Source: Hyphomicrobiales bacterium
GTDB lineage: Bacteria > Pseudomonadota > Alphaproteobacteria > Rhizobiales > Aestuariivirgaceae
NCBI GenBank assembly: GCA_025359045.1
Contig: JANYHN010000043.1
Coordinates: forward strand, 62,001 to 126,000
Direction of reading: 5' to 3'
DNA: 64,000 bases
A program made the translations under genes and the position numbers. A model generated the notes under the pieces. It had not been told where the DNA came from. It made no database searches and saw only the letters and a program-made list of their open reading frames with translations. Shown here in pieces: positions 44,751 through 55,843 of the stretch (the stretch's first letter is position 1; every line of letters begins with the position of its first letter).

Positions 44751-47019
44751 TGTCAAAAGCGGCGATGGCAGCTAGATTTACAATATCATTTGTGGTCGCA
44801 GACATTGACGCAATTTGAACGGATTTACACAAGCCTGTGAGAAGTGGCCCTATAACCGTCACGCCACCCAGTTGCTGCAACATCTTGGTTGAAATTGATG
44901 CGGAATGCGCGGCTGGCATGACCAGCACATTTGCTGGGCCTTTCAATCGACAGAACGGATATTGTGCCATCGCTTCCGAAGATAAGGCAACGTCGGCACC
45001 CATCTCACCATCATATTCAAAATCAACATTGCGGCCGTCCAATACTTTAACAGCGCGGCGGACATATTCAGAACGTTCGCCCTTTGGATAACCAAATGTC
45101 GAATAGGAGAGCAGGGCAACACGGGGCTCGGCCATAAAACGCCGCGCCACGCCAGCGGCTTCCTGCGCGATGTCAGCTAACTCTTCAGCTGTTGGCAACT
45201 CGTGAATGGATGTGTCAGCGATAAATACAGTACGACCGCGCACTAAGGCCATTGACACTGCAATCGGGCGGTGGCCCGATTTTGCGTCGATGGCACGGCG
45301 CACGTTATCGAGTGCCACTGAATAGTTACGTGTTAAACCGGTCACCATGGCATCGGCATCACCCAAAGCTAACATGCATGCGCCAAAGATGTTCCGGTCT
45401 TGATTGGCCATGCGTTGACAATCGCGGTGCAAGAACCCATCGCGTTGCAAACGTCCAAATAGGAAATCACCATATTCATTGGTACGTTCAGAAATACGCG
45501 CATTTAGAATTTCAACATTCTCATGTAACTCGAGACCTGAAGCATCGAGTGCATTTTGCACAGCGTCTTCGCGTCCAATCAAAATGGCTTTGCCCAAGCC
45601 TTGGCTTGCAAAACTATGGGCCGCGCGGATCATGCGTTCTTCTTCGCCTTCTGCGAAAATCACGCGCTTGGGCTGGCCTTTCACATACGAGTAGATGTTT
45701 TGCAAAGTACCGGCGATCGGATCAAGCCGCGCTGAAAGCTGTGCTGCATAGGCGTTAAGATCATCAATATTCTTGCGGGCAACGCCCGTGGCCATTGCAG
45801 CTTTTGCAACAGCTACTGGAATGCGCGAAATCAGGCGCGGATCAAATGGTGCTGGGATCAAATACTCACGGCCAAATGAAAGTTTGGTGCCATGATATGC
45901 GGCCGCCACTTCATCTGGCACGTCTTCGCGCGCCAGCCCAGCCAGTGCTTCGGCTGCAGCTATTTTCATTTCCTCGTTAATCGTACGCGCCCGCACATCC
46001 AAAGCACCACGGAAAATATAAGGAAAACCCAAAACATTGTTGACTTGATTTGGGTAATCAGAGCGCCCCGTTGCCATGATGGCGTCAGAACGGACTGAGG
46101 CTACATCTTCGGGTAAAATTTCAGGATCGGGATTGGCCATGGCAAAAATAATCGGGTTTGGTGCCATAGATTTCACCATGTCTTTGGTCAGCGCACCTGC
46201 AATTGATAGTCCCAGAAAAACATCAGCCCCCTTCATCGCATCGCTAAGCGTTCGTGCAGATGTAGGAACGGCATGAGCCGATTTCCATTGGTTCATGCCC
46301 TCGGTCCGGCCTTGATACACGACACCTTTTGAATCGCACAATATGACATTCTCATGCGGAACGCCGAATGACTTGGCGAGTTCAATACAGGCGATGGCTG
46401 CAGCACCCGCGCCATTGCAAACAAGTTTAAATTTCTTAATATCTCGACCTGTAATGTGCAATGCATTGATCAGACCTGCCATCGAAATAATTGCTGTTCC
46501 ATGCTGGTCATCATGGAAAACAGGAATGTCCATCAGCTCGCGCAAACGCTGTTCGATGATAAAACAATCCGGTGCCTTGATATCTTCGAGATTAATGCCG
46601 CCAAACGATGGGCCGAGGTAACGCACCGCACCAATAAACTCATCAACATCCTTGGTATCAACTTCAAGATCAATGGAATCGACGTCAGCAAAGCGCTTAA
46701 ACAATACAGCCTTTCCTTCCATCACAGGTTTGGATGCAAGAGCGCCCAAATCGCCCAGACCTAAAATTGCAGTGCCGTTTGAGATGACAGCGACCAGATT
46801 GCCTTTTGACGTATAGTCATAGGCCGCATCAGGGTTTTCGGCTATGCGGCGCACGGGAACTGCAACGCCCGGGCTATAGGCGAGAGATAGATCGCGCTGG
46901 GTCGCCATCGGCTTGGTCGGCGTGATTTCAAGTTTTCCGGGTTTCCCGCGTGAATGAAATTGTAAGGCTTCTTCATCGGTAAAAGAAGGCCGTGCTGCTT
47001 TATGCGGGGGTTTAACCAT
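44740..47019 (-). CDS. maeB: NADP-dependent malic enzyme with C-terminal phosphotransacetylase domain
   Basis: A 759-residue malic enzyme. The N-terminal catalytic half (SPGVAVP, KPVMEGKAVLF, FHDDQHGTA) decarboxylates malate to pyruvate. The C-terminal half (about 430-759) is a phosphotransacetylase-like domain that in this class is regulatory, not catalytic. ATG at 47019 gives MVKPPHKAARP; an ATG at 47058 would add 13 residues. It is divergent from mutS across about 100 bases, as in Sinorhizobium. Confidence 0.94.
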   Translation of the reverse strand: MVKPPHKAARPSFTDEEALQFHSRGKPGKLEITPTKPMATQRDLSLAYSPGVAVPVRRIAENPDAAYDYTSKGNLVAVISNGTAILGLGDLGALASKPVMEGKAVLFKRFADVDSIDLEVDTKDVDEFIGAVRYLGPSFGGINLEDIKAPDCFIIEQRLRELMDIPVFHDDQHGTAIISMAGLINALHITGRDIKKFKLVCNGAGAAAIACIELAKSFGVPHENVILCDSKGVVYQGRTEGMNQWKSAHAVPTSARTLSDAMKGADVFLGLSIAGALTKDMVKSMAPNPIIFAMANPDPEILPEDVASVRSDAIMATGRSDYPNQVNNVLGFPYIFRGALDVRARTINEEMKIAAAEALAGLAREDVPDEVAAAYHGTKLSFGREYLIPAPFDPRLISRIPVAVAKAAMATGVARKNIDDLNAYAAQLSARLDPIAGTLQNIYSYVKGQPKRVIFAEGEEERMIRAAHSFASQGLGKAILIGREDAVQNALDASGLELHENVEILNARISERTNEYGDFLFGRLQRDGFLHRDCQRMANQDRNIFGACMLALGDADAMVTGLTRNYSVALDNVRRAIDAKSGHRPIAVSMALVRGRTVFIADTSIHELPTAEELADIAQEAAGVARRFMAEPRVALLSYSTFGYPKGERSEYVRRAVKVLDGRNVDFEYDGEMGADVALSSEAMAQYPFCRLKGPANVLVMPAAHSASISTKMLQQLGGVTVIGPLLTGLCKSVQIASMSATTNDIVNLAAIAAFDINW

Positions 47020-47124
47020 GTTAGGGAAATGCCTGTTGTTGTCAGTTAGAATCACCATAGCCAGTTTTAAGTTTATTCAAAAGAGCATTGGCAGGTATGG
47101 TGCCATATCTGTTATGTGACTTTT

Positions 47125-49839
47125 ATGGAAGGTAGCAATTTTAGCAATCCCGAGTTACAAACGACCGCCGAAGACAGCGTTGTAACCCCGATGATGGCCC
47201 AATATTTGGCAATTAAGGCCAGATATCCCGACGCCTTGCTGCTTTACCGGATGGGCGATTTTTATGAGTTATTCTTTGAGGATGCTGAAAAGGCTTCTGC
47301 GACCCTAGGCATTGCGCTCACTAAACGGGGAAAACATAGGGGTGCTGATATCCCCATGTGTGGTGTTCCCATTCATGCAATCGACCAATATCTGCAAAAA
47401 CTGATCCGCTTTGGTCACCGTGCCGCAATTTGTGAACAAATCGAAGACCCAGCCGAGGCAAAAAAGCGCGGCGCAAAATCTGTCGTGGCGCGCGATGTTG
47501 TCAGGTTGATTACGCCGGGCACGTTAACTGAAGATTCACTGCTCGACTCCAAAGCCCGAAATTATCTGGCTTGCCTTACCGCCTTCAAAGGTAATGGTGA
47601 TATGGCACTGGCTTATGTTGACATTTCAACGGGCGAGTTGGCTGTTGTTGAGACCTATGAGGCACGGCTTGGCGCTGATCTGGCCCGCCTGAACCCTAGC
47701 GAAGTTTTGATCAATGATAGTTTGCTTGATGAAGAAATAATCAAAACTACTTTTGGCGGAACCGCTGTTGCAATCACTGCGATTGCCTCAAGTCGGTTTG
47801 AAAGTGCGGCTGCAGAACACCGCCTTAAGAGCCATTTCAAAGTTGAGACTTTGGATGCATTCGGCGATTTCCGTCGTGTCGATGTGGCCGCCCTTGGTGC
47901 CTTGATCGACTATGTTTCAATTACTCAAGTTGGCCACATGCCCTATCTTCGTCCTCCACGGCGCGAAATGCCGGATGCAGGACTCTTGATTGATGCGGCA
48001 ACGCGGCTAAACCTTGAACTTACGCGCAGCATGAGTGGCGAGCGCAAGGGCAGCTTGCTTGGTTGTTTAACAGAAACCGTGACTGCCGCTGGAACACGCC
48101 TGCTAGCAGATGTTGTTGCAGCACCACTTGCGGACTCCGAAGCTATCAAAGCTAGACTTGATGTCGTTTCATTCTTTTACCATAACGAGATTTTGATGCA
48201 AGAATTGCAGGCAGCTTTAAAAGCGATGCCTGATCTTGAACGAGCTTTGGCAAGGGTCACAGCTGATCGTGGAGGGCCACGCGACATAGGAGCAGTGAGC
48301 CAAAGTATTTTTGCATGTAAAAATCTTCTTGCAACTTTACACTCAAATGTTGGGCTTTCTCCGCAGCCAGAAAAACTTGTTGCGTTGATCAGACAATTGG
48401 GTTTGGTTCCCCTAGGTCTTGCTGAAAAGTTAAAGCGTGCCCTATCTGATGACTTACCACATCTTGCCCGTGATGGCGGATTTATTGCTCAGGGATTTTC
48501 TTTTGATCTCGATGAGAATCGCAAGCTACGCGATGACACACGCCAAGTGATTGCAACACTTCAAACGCAATATGCCGAAGCGAGTGGTATCAAAAATCTC
48601 AAAATAAAATACAATAATATGCTGGGCTATTTCATCGAGGTCACAGCCCAACAAGCCGAAATTCTAAAGCTTTCAGATGCTGAGCAACGCTATATTCACC
48701 GCCAAACTATTGCCAGCGCTGTGCGCTTTACTACAATTGAACTTGGCGCTTTGGAACAGAAAATTGCGCTTGCTGCGTCGCGCGCATTGGCACTTGAAAT
48801 TGAAATGTTCAAATCTTTCGTTGAAGAGATTGTGGGACACCGCGCAATACTTTCATCTGCGGCTATGGCATTGGCGCAACTTGATGTGTTCGTCAGTTTT
48901 GCGCATTTGGCTCATCAAAGGCACTATGTGCGGCCAGTCATTGATCATAGTTTAGCTTTTGAAATTGAAGCGGGCCGACACCCCATTGTTGAAGAGGCTT
49001 TACGTGGCCAAACCGAACGCGCTTTTGCTGCAAATGATTGTAATTTAAGTGATGATCACAAGAAGCTTTGGCTTCTCACGGGCCCGAATATGGCAGGCAA
49101 ATCAACCTTTCTGCGACAGAATGCTTTGATTGCAATTATGGCGCAGATGGGAAGTTTTGTTCCTGCCGCCAAGGCGCATATCGGTGTCATTGATCGGCTC
49201 TATAGCAGAGTCGGCGCAGCTGATGATTTAGCACGTGGAAGGTCAACATTTATGGTTGAGATGATTGAGACAGCAGCCATTCTGAACCAGTCAACCTCGC
49301 GTTCACTCGTCATCCTTGATGAAATTGGCCGTGGAACAGCGACTTATGATGGGCTTTCGATTGCTTGGGCAACACTTGAACATCTTCACGATGTTAATTG
49401 CTGCAGAGGCTTATTTGCGACCCACTACCATGAACTGACCGCTCTTACCGCACGACTGAACCAGCTTTATTGCGCGACGATGAAAGTGAAAGAATGGAAG
49501 GGCGAACTAATATTCTTGCATGAGGTGGCTGCCGGCGCTGCTGAAAGATCTTACGGCATTCAGGCGGCAAAACTGGCAGGTATACCAGCAGCTGTTATTC
49601 AACGGGCAACCGAAGTGTTGAAACGTTTGGAGCAGAATCGCAATCAAAACCAAAAATCCAACATGATCGAAGATCTTCCACTTTTCTCCACCGTTAATCG
49701 GCCCGATACCACGCCAATTCAAAAAGATGAGCTTCGCGAACGATTACGGAAAATTATGCCCGATGAAATTTCAACGCGCGAAGCCCATGCTTTAATCTAT
49801 GAACTCAAGCAGCTTTTGGATAACCCCTCCTCGCCATGA
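47125..49839 (+). CDS. mutS: DNA mismatch repair protein MutS
   Basis: A 904-residue MutS. The mismatch-binding Phe-X-Glu is in MGDFYELF near the N-terminus, followed by the connector and lever domains, then the ATPase with Walker A TGPNMAGKST and Walker B VILDEIGRGT. ATG at 47125 is preferred to a GTG nine bases earlier. The stop overlaps the glnD start (ATGA). Confidence 0.97.
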   Translation: MEGSNFSNPELQTTAEDSVVTPMMAQYLAIKARYPDALLLYRMGDFYELFFEDAEKASATLGIALTKRGKHRGADIPMCGVPIHAIDQYLQKLIRFGHRAAICEQIEDPAEAKKRGAKSVVARDVVRLITPGTLTEDSLLDSKARNYLACLTAFKGNGDMALAYVDISTGELAVVETYEARLGADLARLNPSEVLINDSLLDEEIIKTTFGGTAVAITAIASSRFESAAAEHRLKSHFKVETLDAFGDFRRVDVAALGALIDYVSITQVGHMPYLRPPRREMPDAGLLIDAATRLNLELTRSMSGERKGSLLGCLTETVTAAGTRLLADVVAAPLADSEAIKARLDVVSFFYHNEILMQELQAALKAMPDLERALARVTADRGGPRDIGAVSQSIFACKNLLATLHSNVGLSPQPEKLVALIRQLGLVPLGLAEKLKRALSDDLPHLARDGGFIAQGFSFDLDENRKLRDDTRQVIATLQTQYAEASGIKNLKIKYNNMLGYFIEVTAQQAEILKLSDAEQRYIHRQTIASAVRFTTIELGALEQKIALAASRALALEIEMFKSFVEEIVGHRAILSSAAMALAQLDVFVSFAHLAHQRHYVRPVIDHSLAFEIEAGRHPIVEEALRGQTERAFAANDCNLSDDHKKLWLLTGPNMAGKSTFLRQNALIAIMAQMGSFVPAAKAHIGVIDRLYSRVGAADDLARGRSTFMVEMIETAAILNQSTSRSLVILDEIGRGTATYDGLSIAWATLEHLHDVNCCRGLFATHYHELTALTARLNQLYCATMKVKEWKGELIFLHEVAAGAAERSYGIQAAKLAGIPAAVIQRATEVLKRLEQNRNQNQKSNMIEDLPLFSTVNRPDTTPIQKDELRERLRKIMPDEISTREAHALIYELKQLLDNPSSP

Positions 49840-52562
49840 CGCCTGAACAAAATTTCGCCGATGCACTAAAAAAGATGCCCAAGCAGGATGTTTTGGCCAC
49901 GCGCAATGCTGTCTCCGACCTCATCAAAATATGCCTTTCGAGCTCGCGCAAATTAGCCGAACAGCAATTATTGAAGGACGGCCAAGGAACGCGGTGTGCC
50001 GAACATCTTTCAAGAACCGAAGATTCCATTATTTGCAACGTGATCGATTTTGCAGCATCGTTCGTTTTCCCCAGTGATAACGAGCTTGGCCTTTCAGCCA
50101 TCGCCGTTGGCGGTTATGGCCGTGGGACTTTGGCACCAGGTTCTGATATTGATCTTTTGTTTTTGATGTCTGGTAAGGGTCGTGAGAGAGCGTCACGCGT
50201 CGTTGAATTCTTACTCTATGCACTTTGGGATGCGCGACAGAAAGTAGGTCATGCAACGCGCAGCATTGATGAGTGCATTAAGCTTGCCAAGGGCGATAAC
50301 ACAATTCTCACTTCCATCCTTGAAGCACGTTTCATTTGTGGTGAGAAAGAACTTTTCGATAATCTTGTGAAGCGGTTCAGGCACGAAATTGTGCAAACGA
50401 GTGCAAAAAAATTCGTGACTGAAAAGCTGGCCGAGCGAGATCAGCGCCATGCTAAATCCGGTGAGAGTCGTTATGCGGTAGAGCCAGACTTAAAGGATGG
50501 TAAAGGTGGCCTTCGTGATCTGCACACATTGTTCTGGATTGCTAAATTCTTGTTTGATGCCAATTCGACTGAGGAATTGGCTGAAAAAGGCGCATTCACG
50601 CGCGCCGAACTTGCAATGTTTAAAAAATGCGAAGATTTTTTATGGGCCGTGCGGTGTCATTTGCATTTTCTTGCAAAACGCGGTGAAGACCGTCTGAGTT
50701 TTGACCGCCAAGTCGAAATGGCTGAACGGCTTGGCTATAAATCTCATCAGGGTCTGCGTGATGTTGAACGCTTCATGAAACATTATTTTCTGATTGCCAA
50801 GGATGTAGGCGATCTTACACGCATATTCTGTGCAAGCTTAGAGGCCAAACAATTCAAAGATGCGCCGTCGCTTTCACGCATGATTGGAAAGCTTATCCCG
50901 CGCAAAAATATTGGCCTTAAAGGTGACAGAGATTTTAAGATTGAAAGCGGCCGCATTAGTATCGCTAATGATGATGTTTTCAAAAATAATCCTGTCAATA
51001 TTTTACGAATTTTTAAACTGGCAGGTCACTCAGGATTCGAAATTCATCCTGATGCGCTGAAACTCATTCGCAAGTCGTTGCGTTTAATTGACGAAGCCTT
51101 GCGCTTGAACGCCGAAGCTAATGCTATCTTTCTTGATATTTTGACAGCAAGTGCTGCACCTGAAACGCTGCTCCGCATGATGAATGAAGCAGGTGTTCTG
51201 GGCCGTTTTATTCCTGAATTTGGCAAGATTGTCGCGATGATGCAATTCAGCATGTATCATCATTATACGATTGATGAACATTTGATTCGCGCAGTTGGTA
51301 TTCTTTCGCAATTGGAACGCGGGACATTAACAGGCGACCACCCACTTTCAGCGGCATTGTTTCCAACACTTAAATCGCGGCGCGTGCTGTATGTGGCAAC
51401 GCTGCTTCACGACATTGCCAAGGGCCGCAAAGAAGATCATTCAATTGCGGGTGAACGCGTGGCCCGCGAGATTTGCCCCAAATTGGGAATGAGTGAAGCG
51501 GAAACCGAAACTGTTGCGTGGCTCATTCGCTATCATTTATTGATGAGCGAAACTTCCCAAATGCGCGACTTGAATGATTTCAAAACCATTTTAGACTTTA
51601 CGGCAATTGTTCAGAGCCCTGAACGGTTGAAGCTTCTTCTCATCCTCACTGTCGCCGATATCCGCGCGGTTGGCCCTGGTGTTTGGAACGGATGGAAAGG
51701 CCAGTTATTGCGTACGCTTTATGCTGAAGCTGAACCCGTCTTAAGCGGCGGGCACACCGCCGTATCGCGCAAAGAGCGTGTACAAGAAGCACAAAAGGTG
51801 TTTTTAAATAATTTTGCTGACTGGACAGAAGACCAGAAGAAAATTGCCAGCTTGCGGCATTATGATGCTTATTGGTTGAATGTTTCGGTTGATCGCCAGT
51901 TGCGACATCAAACTCTCATTGGCAGCGCAAAGGAGCGCGAAGCGATCACCGATGTGCATACTGATGCATTTACCGCTATCACTGAAATTACAATTTACAC
52001 GCCCGATCATCCACGGCTTTTGGCCCTGATCACAGGCGCGTGTGCGGCGGCAGGTTCAAATATTATTGGGGCGCAAATCTTTACCACAACCGATGGCATG
52101 GCGCTTGATACAATATTACTTCAGCGCGAATTTGCGGGCGAAGAGGATGAACGCCGTCATGCAGCACGTGTTTGTGATTCAATTGTAAAAACGCTGCATG
52201 GGCAATTGCGATTACGTGAAGCTCTGGCAGGCGCGCAGCAAGTTCAAGGTCGTGCTAAGGCCTTTACTGTTGCGCCTCGTGTGATCATCGACAACGCACC
52301 TTCGAACAAATATACGGTTGTGGAAATTAATGGGCTTGATCGTGTCGGATTGTTGCATGGCCTTACTGAAGCTTTGTTTCATCTCAACTTGAACATCGCC
52401 TCGGCTCATATCGTTACTTACGGGGAAAAGGCTATTGACGTGTTCTATGTCACTGATCTGACAGGTGCCAAGATTGAAAATCAAAACCGCCAAGAGACCA
52501 TTGAAAAATCTTTGGTGAATGTGCTGGCGCCGCCTGCTGCACAGTTAAAGGCAGCGGGTTGA
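49836..52562 (+). CDS. glnD: Bifunctional PII uridylyltransferase/uridylyl-removing enzyme
   Basis: A 908-residue GlnD, the nitrogen sensor that modifies PII. Domains in order are a nucleotidyltransferase (GGYGRGTLAPGSDIDLLF near 95-112), a helical linker, an HD domain (LLHDIAKGRKEDHS near 520) and two C-terminal ACT domains that bind glutamine. It overlaps mutS and is followed by murJ after seven bases. mutS-glnD-murJ is typical of Rhizobiales. Confidence 0.97.
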   Translation: MTPEQNFADALKKMPKQDVLATRNAVSDLIKICLSSSRKLAEQQLLKDGQGTRCAEHLSRTEDSIICNVIDFAASFVFPSDNELGLSAIAVGGYGRGTLAPGSDIDLLFLMSGKGRERASRVVEFLLYALWDARQKVGHATRSIDECIKLAKGDNTILTSILEARFICGEKELFDNLVKRFRHEIVQTSAKKFVTEKLAERDQRHAKSGESRYAVEPDLKDGKGGLRDLHTLFWIAKFLFDANSTEELAEKGAFTRAELAMFKKCEDFLWAVRCHLHFLAKRGEDRLSFDRQVEMAERLGYKSHQGLRDVERFMKHYFLIAKDVGDLTRIFCASLEAKQFKDAPSLSRMIGKLIPRKNIGLKGDRDFKIESGRISIANDDVFKNNPVNILRIFKLAGHSGFEIHPDALKLIRKSLRLIDEALRLNAEANAIFLDILTASAAPETLLRMMNEAGVLGRFIPEFGKIVAMMQFSMYHHYTIDEHLIRAVGILSQLERGTLTGDHPLSAALFPTLKSRRVLYVATLLHDIAKGRKEDHSIAGERVAREICPKLGMSEAETETVAWLIRYHLLMSETSQMRDLNDFKTILDFTAIVQSPERLKLLLILTVADIRAVGPGVWNGWKGQLLRTLYAEAEPVLSGGHTAVSRKERVQEAQKVFLNNFADWTEDQKKIASLRHYDAYWLNVSVDRQLRHQTLIGSAKEREAITDVHTDAFTAITEITIYTPDHPRLLALITGACAAAGSNIIGAQIFTTTDGMALDTILLQREFAGEEDERRHAARVCDSIVKTLHGQLRLREALAGAQQVQGRAKAFTVAPRVIIDNAPSNKYTVVEINGLDRVGLLHGLTEALFHLNLNIASAHIVTYGEKAIDVFYVTDLTGAKIENQNRQETIEKSLVNVLAPPAAQLKAAG

Positions 52563-52569
52563 AAAGAAA

Positions 52570-54126
52570 ATGTCACTTTTCAAATCAGCAGCCACTGTCG
52601 GTGGTTATACCACAGTAAGCCGTGTTCTGGGTTTTGTGAGAGATCAATTGGTTGCCTTCACATTGGGCACGGGCGGTGTTGCTGAAGCATTTTTTATCGC
52701 ACAGCGTATTCCAAATTTGTTTCGAACTCTGTTCGCCGAGGGTGCTTTTAATTCTGCTTTTGTCCCGCTATTTGCCAAGCGCGTTGAAGGTGAGGGTATT
52801 AAATCGGCATATGCATTTGCGCATGATGTTTTTTCAGCATTGCTGGCTTGGATGGTGGTTTTTACTTCACTTGCCATGATTGCCATGCCTTGGTTGATTT
52901 ACATTATCGCGCCGGGCTTTACAGGTTCGCCCGATAAGATTGCGCTTGCTACAAATCTTACAATCATTTGTTTTCCTTATCTGCTCTTCATGTCACTCAC
53001 GGCTTTACAAGGTGGTGTGCTGAATAGTTTACACAAATTTACAGCGGCAGCAGCCGCACCGATCCTGTTGAACCTTGTGATGATCGCGTCAAACATAGTT
53101 GCTTGGTATTTTGGCACGGGCAATTCGGCGGCCACTGGGTATATATTTGCTTACGGCGTTTCGCTTTCAGGTGTCGCGCAGTTTTTGTTGCTGGCGATTG
53201 CCTGCAGGCGCGCAGGATTAAGCTTCTGGCCGCGCTGGCCGAAGCTGACGCAGGACGTCAAAAACGTTGCAACACGCAGTGTGCCGGGCATAATTTCAGG
53301 CGGTATCATGCAAATTAATTTGCTGATTGCCACAATGATTGCAACCGGACTTGATCGTGCTGTGGCCAATCTCTATTATGCCGAACGCCTTTACCAGTTG
53401 CCACTCGGTATTATTGGCGTTGCGATTGGCGTAGTTCTTTTGCCCACGCTATCACGCAAACTGAGGACAGGTGATGATCAAGGGGCAAATGATGCCAGCA
53501 ATCGAGGTCTCGAACTTTCGCTCTTTCTCACATTGCCAGCAGCAGCAGCATTGATGACGATTGCGGCTCCTATTTTGCATACGGTGTTTGAGCATGGTGC
53601 GTTTCATTATTCCGATACTTTGGCTGTTGCTCCAGCTGTTGCAGCATTTGCTTCCGGCCTGCCTGCTTTTGCACTAACAAAAGTCTTTCAACCCGGCTTT
53701 TATGCCCGCGAAGACACCGCGACACCGATGCGGTTTTCGATTATATCGGTCGTCGTCAACATAGTCGCAAGTTTAGTGCTATCGCGCTTTTTTGGCCATG
53801 TCGGAATTGCCATGGCCACAAGTCTTGCCGCTTGGACAAATGCAATATTATTAGGCTTGAAGCTCCGCCAGCTGAATCATTTTCACTTTGATGCCCGTAG
53901 CAGGAAACGTTTACCACTGATTGTTTTTTCGAGTCTGTTTATGGCTGGCGTATTAGTTTCAACCACATGGTTGTTACGTGGAAACTTTACCGCAGATTCG
54001 CATTTCATTCATTCGGTCTGGGGCTTGGTCCTTGTCGTCGGGGCTGGCGTTGTGAGCTATTTTTCAATTGCGCAAGCCATTGGTGCCTTCGAAATTTCTG
54101 AACTCAGAGCCGCCATGAAGCGCTAA
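52570..54126 (+). CDS. murJ: Lipid II flippase MurJ
   Basis: A 518-residue MviN/MurJ membrane protein with about 14 hydrophobic segments. The N-terminal LSRVLGFVRDQLVAF-type motif (here SRVLGFVRD) and ALTKVFQPGFYAREDTATP are family landmarks. It moves lipid II across the inner membrane for peptidoglycan synthesis. It lies between glnD and trpS. Confidence 0.95.
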   Translation: MSLFKSAATVGGYTTVSRVLGFVRDQLVAFTLGTGGVAEAFFIAQRIPNLFRTLFAEGAFNSAFVPLFAKRVEGEGIKSAYAFAHDVFSALLAWMVVFTSLAMIAMPWLIYIIAPGFTGSPDKIALATNLTIICFPYLLFMSLTALQGGVLNSLHKFTAAAAAPILLNLVMIASNIVAWYFGTGNSAATGYIFAYGVSLSGVAQFLLLAIACRRAGLSFWPRWPKLTQDVKNVATRSVPGIISGGIMQINLLIATMIATGLDRAVANLYYAERLYQLPLGIIGVAIGVVLLPTLSRKLRTGDDQGANDASNRGLELSLFLTLPAAAALMTIAAPILHTVFEHGAFHYSDTLAVAPAVAAFASGLPAFALTKVFQPGFYAREDTATPMRFSIISVVVNIVASLVLSRFFGHVGIAMATSLAAWTNAILLGLKLRQLNHFHFDARSRKRLPLIVFSSLFMAGVLVSTTWLLRGNFTADSHFIHSVWGLVLVVGAGVVSYFSIAQAIGAFEISELRAAMKR

Positions 54127-54191
54127 TTCAGGCTTTCCAAACACCCACAATCGGGGCATAAGCGCCGCTTCTTAAATGAAAGTATTGACCC

Positions 54192-55229
54192 ATGACCACA
54201 TTCACCCCACGCGTTTTTTCAGGTATGCAACCCACCGGTAATTTGCATCTTGGCAATTATTTGGGCGCCATGTTGAACTGGGTGAAAATGCAGGAAACGA
54301 ATGATTGCATTTATTGCGTTGTAGACATGCATGCCATCACCATGTGGCAGGAGCCCAAAGCGCTGCGTCAAGCCACACGTGATGTGACAGCGGCTTATAT
54401 TGCTTGCGGGCTTGATCCTAAGCGTTCGATCATTTTCAACCAATCACAAGTTCAAGAGCATGCGGAACTAGCATGGATTTTCAATTGCGTGGCGCGTCTC
54501 GGTTGGTTGAACCGCATGACACAATTCAAAGACAAGGCGGGCAAAGATAAAGAGCAAGCTTCGGTTGGGCTTTATGCTTATCCTAACCTCATGGCGGCTG
54601 ATATTTTGGCCTATAAGGCCACCCATGTGCCCGTGGGCGAAGACCAGAAGCAACATTTGGAACTGGCGCGCGACATTGCCCAGAAGTTCAATATTGATTT
54701 TGCGGAATCTATTGCTGAGAATGGTTTTGGTGACGCGTTTTTTCCGCTCACCGAACCGATGATCACTGGCACAGCCACGAGGGTTATGTCATTGCGTGAT
54801 GGCACCAAAAAAATGTCGAAGTCTGATCCATCTGATTTATCACGCATCAATCTGATGGATTCAGCTGATGACATTGCCAAGAAAATTCGCAAAGCTAAAA
54901 CTGATATGGACGCTTTGCCTTCGGAAGTGGCGGGACTGAAAGGTCGTCCGGAAGCTGATAATCTAGTGAACATATTCGCCGCTTTGAACGGCGAAACGAA
55001 AGAACAGGTTTTGGCGCAATTCGGGGGCGGGCAGTTTTCGGGTTTGAAAAACGCGCTGGCAGATTTGGCTGTGGCTAAGCTTTCGCCGATTGTGGGTGAA
55101 ATTACTAAGCTGCAAGGCGATCCATCTTATGTAGATGCTATTTTGGCTGATGGCTCAACCCGGGCGCGCGCCATTGCAGCGCCTATATTGCGTGATGTTC
55201 GAAAGATTGTCGGCTTTATTGGGTCATAA
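54192..55229 (+). CDS. trpS: Tryptophanyl-tRNA synthetase
   Basis: A 345-residue class I synthetase. The HIGH-type motif is NLHLGNYLG near the start, and the KMSKS motif is [10 protein letters not shown] near 213-222. It charges tRNA-Trp. It follows murJ after 65 bases and is followed by nfu. Confidence 0.97.
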   Translation: MTTFTPRVFSGMQPTGNLHLGNYLGAMLNWVKMQETNDCIYCVVDMHAITMWQEPKALRQATRDVTAAYIACGLDPKRSIIFNQSQVQEHAELAWIFNCVARLGWLNRMTQFKDKAGKDKEQASVGLYAYPNLMAADILAYKATHVPVGEDQKQHLELARDIAQKFNIDFAESIAENGFGDAFFPLTEPMITGTATRVMSLRDGTKKMSKSDPSDLSRINLMDSADDIAKKIRKAKTDMDALPSEVAGLKGRPEADNLVNIFAALNGETKEQVLAQFGGGQFSGLKNALADLAVAKLSPIVGEITKLQGDPSYVDAILADGSTRARAIAAPILRDVRKIVGFIGS

Positions 55230-55285
55230 CTGACCCTTTAAAACAGACTTAAACAGGCCTATATGAAAGTCCGAGAGGATTACTA

Positions 55286-55843
55286 ATGTTTATTCAAACC
55301 GAAGCCACGCCGAACCCTACAACATTAAAATTCATACCGGGCAAACCTGTTTTACCAGGTTCAACGCGTGAATATAAGAAGGCGTCCGACGCTTTAGAAT
55401 CTCCGCTCGCTGAAAAGCTGTTCAGCGTTAGCGGCGTTGCTGGTGTATTTTTAGGCCATGATTTTATCACGGTGAGCAAAGGTGTTGGCGAATGGCAGCA
55501 TTTGAAGCCAGCTATTCTGGGCCTGATCATGGACCATTATGTTTCAGGAGCGCCCATTCTGGTTGGCGAGGACCAAACAGAAATTCAGGGCGATGAGTTT
55601 TTTGCCGAAGAACATGGTGAGGTTGTAAAGACCATCAAAGACCTGCTTGATACCCGCGTGCGCCCCGCAGTGGCGCAAGATGGTGGCGACATTACCTTCA
55701 AGGGTTTCAAGGAAGGCATTGTCTATTTGAATATGAAAGGCTCTTGCGCTGGCTGTCCGTCATCGACGGCCACTTTGAAACATGGCATTGAAAATCTTCT
55801 ACGTCATTTTGTGCCGGAAGTTACGGAAGTCCGCCCAGTCTAA
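55286..55843 (+). CDS. NifU-family iron-sulfur scaffold protein (Nfu)
   Basis: A 185-residue Nfu protein. The N-terminal Nfu_N domain begins MFIQTEATPNPTTLKF, and the C-terminal NifU domain carries Cys-X2-Cys in GSCAGCPSS, which holds a transferable iron-sulfur cluster. GAGAGGA precedes the ATG. murJ-trpS-nfu is a common alphaproteobacterial order. The stop is directly adjacent to the stop of the convergent enoyl-CoA hydratase gene. Confidence 0.94.
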   Translation: MFIQTEATPNPTTLKFIPGKPVLPGSTREYKKASDALESPLAEKLFSVSGVAGVFLGHDFITVSKGVGEWQHLKPAILGLIMDHYVSGAPILVGEDQTEIQGDEFFAEEHGEVVKTIKDLLDTRVRPAVAQDGGDITFKGFKEGIVYLNMKGSCAGCPSSTATLKHGIENLLRHFVPEVTEVRPV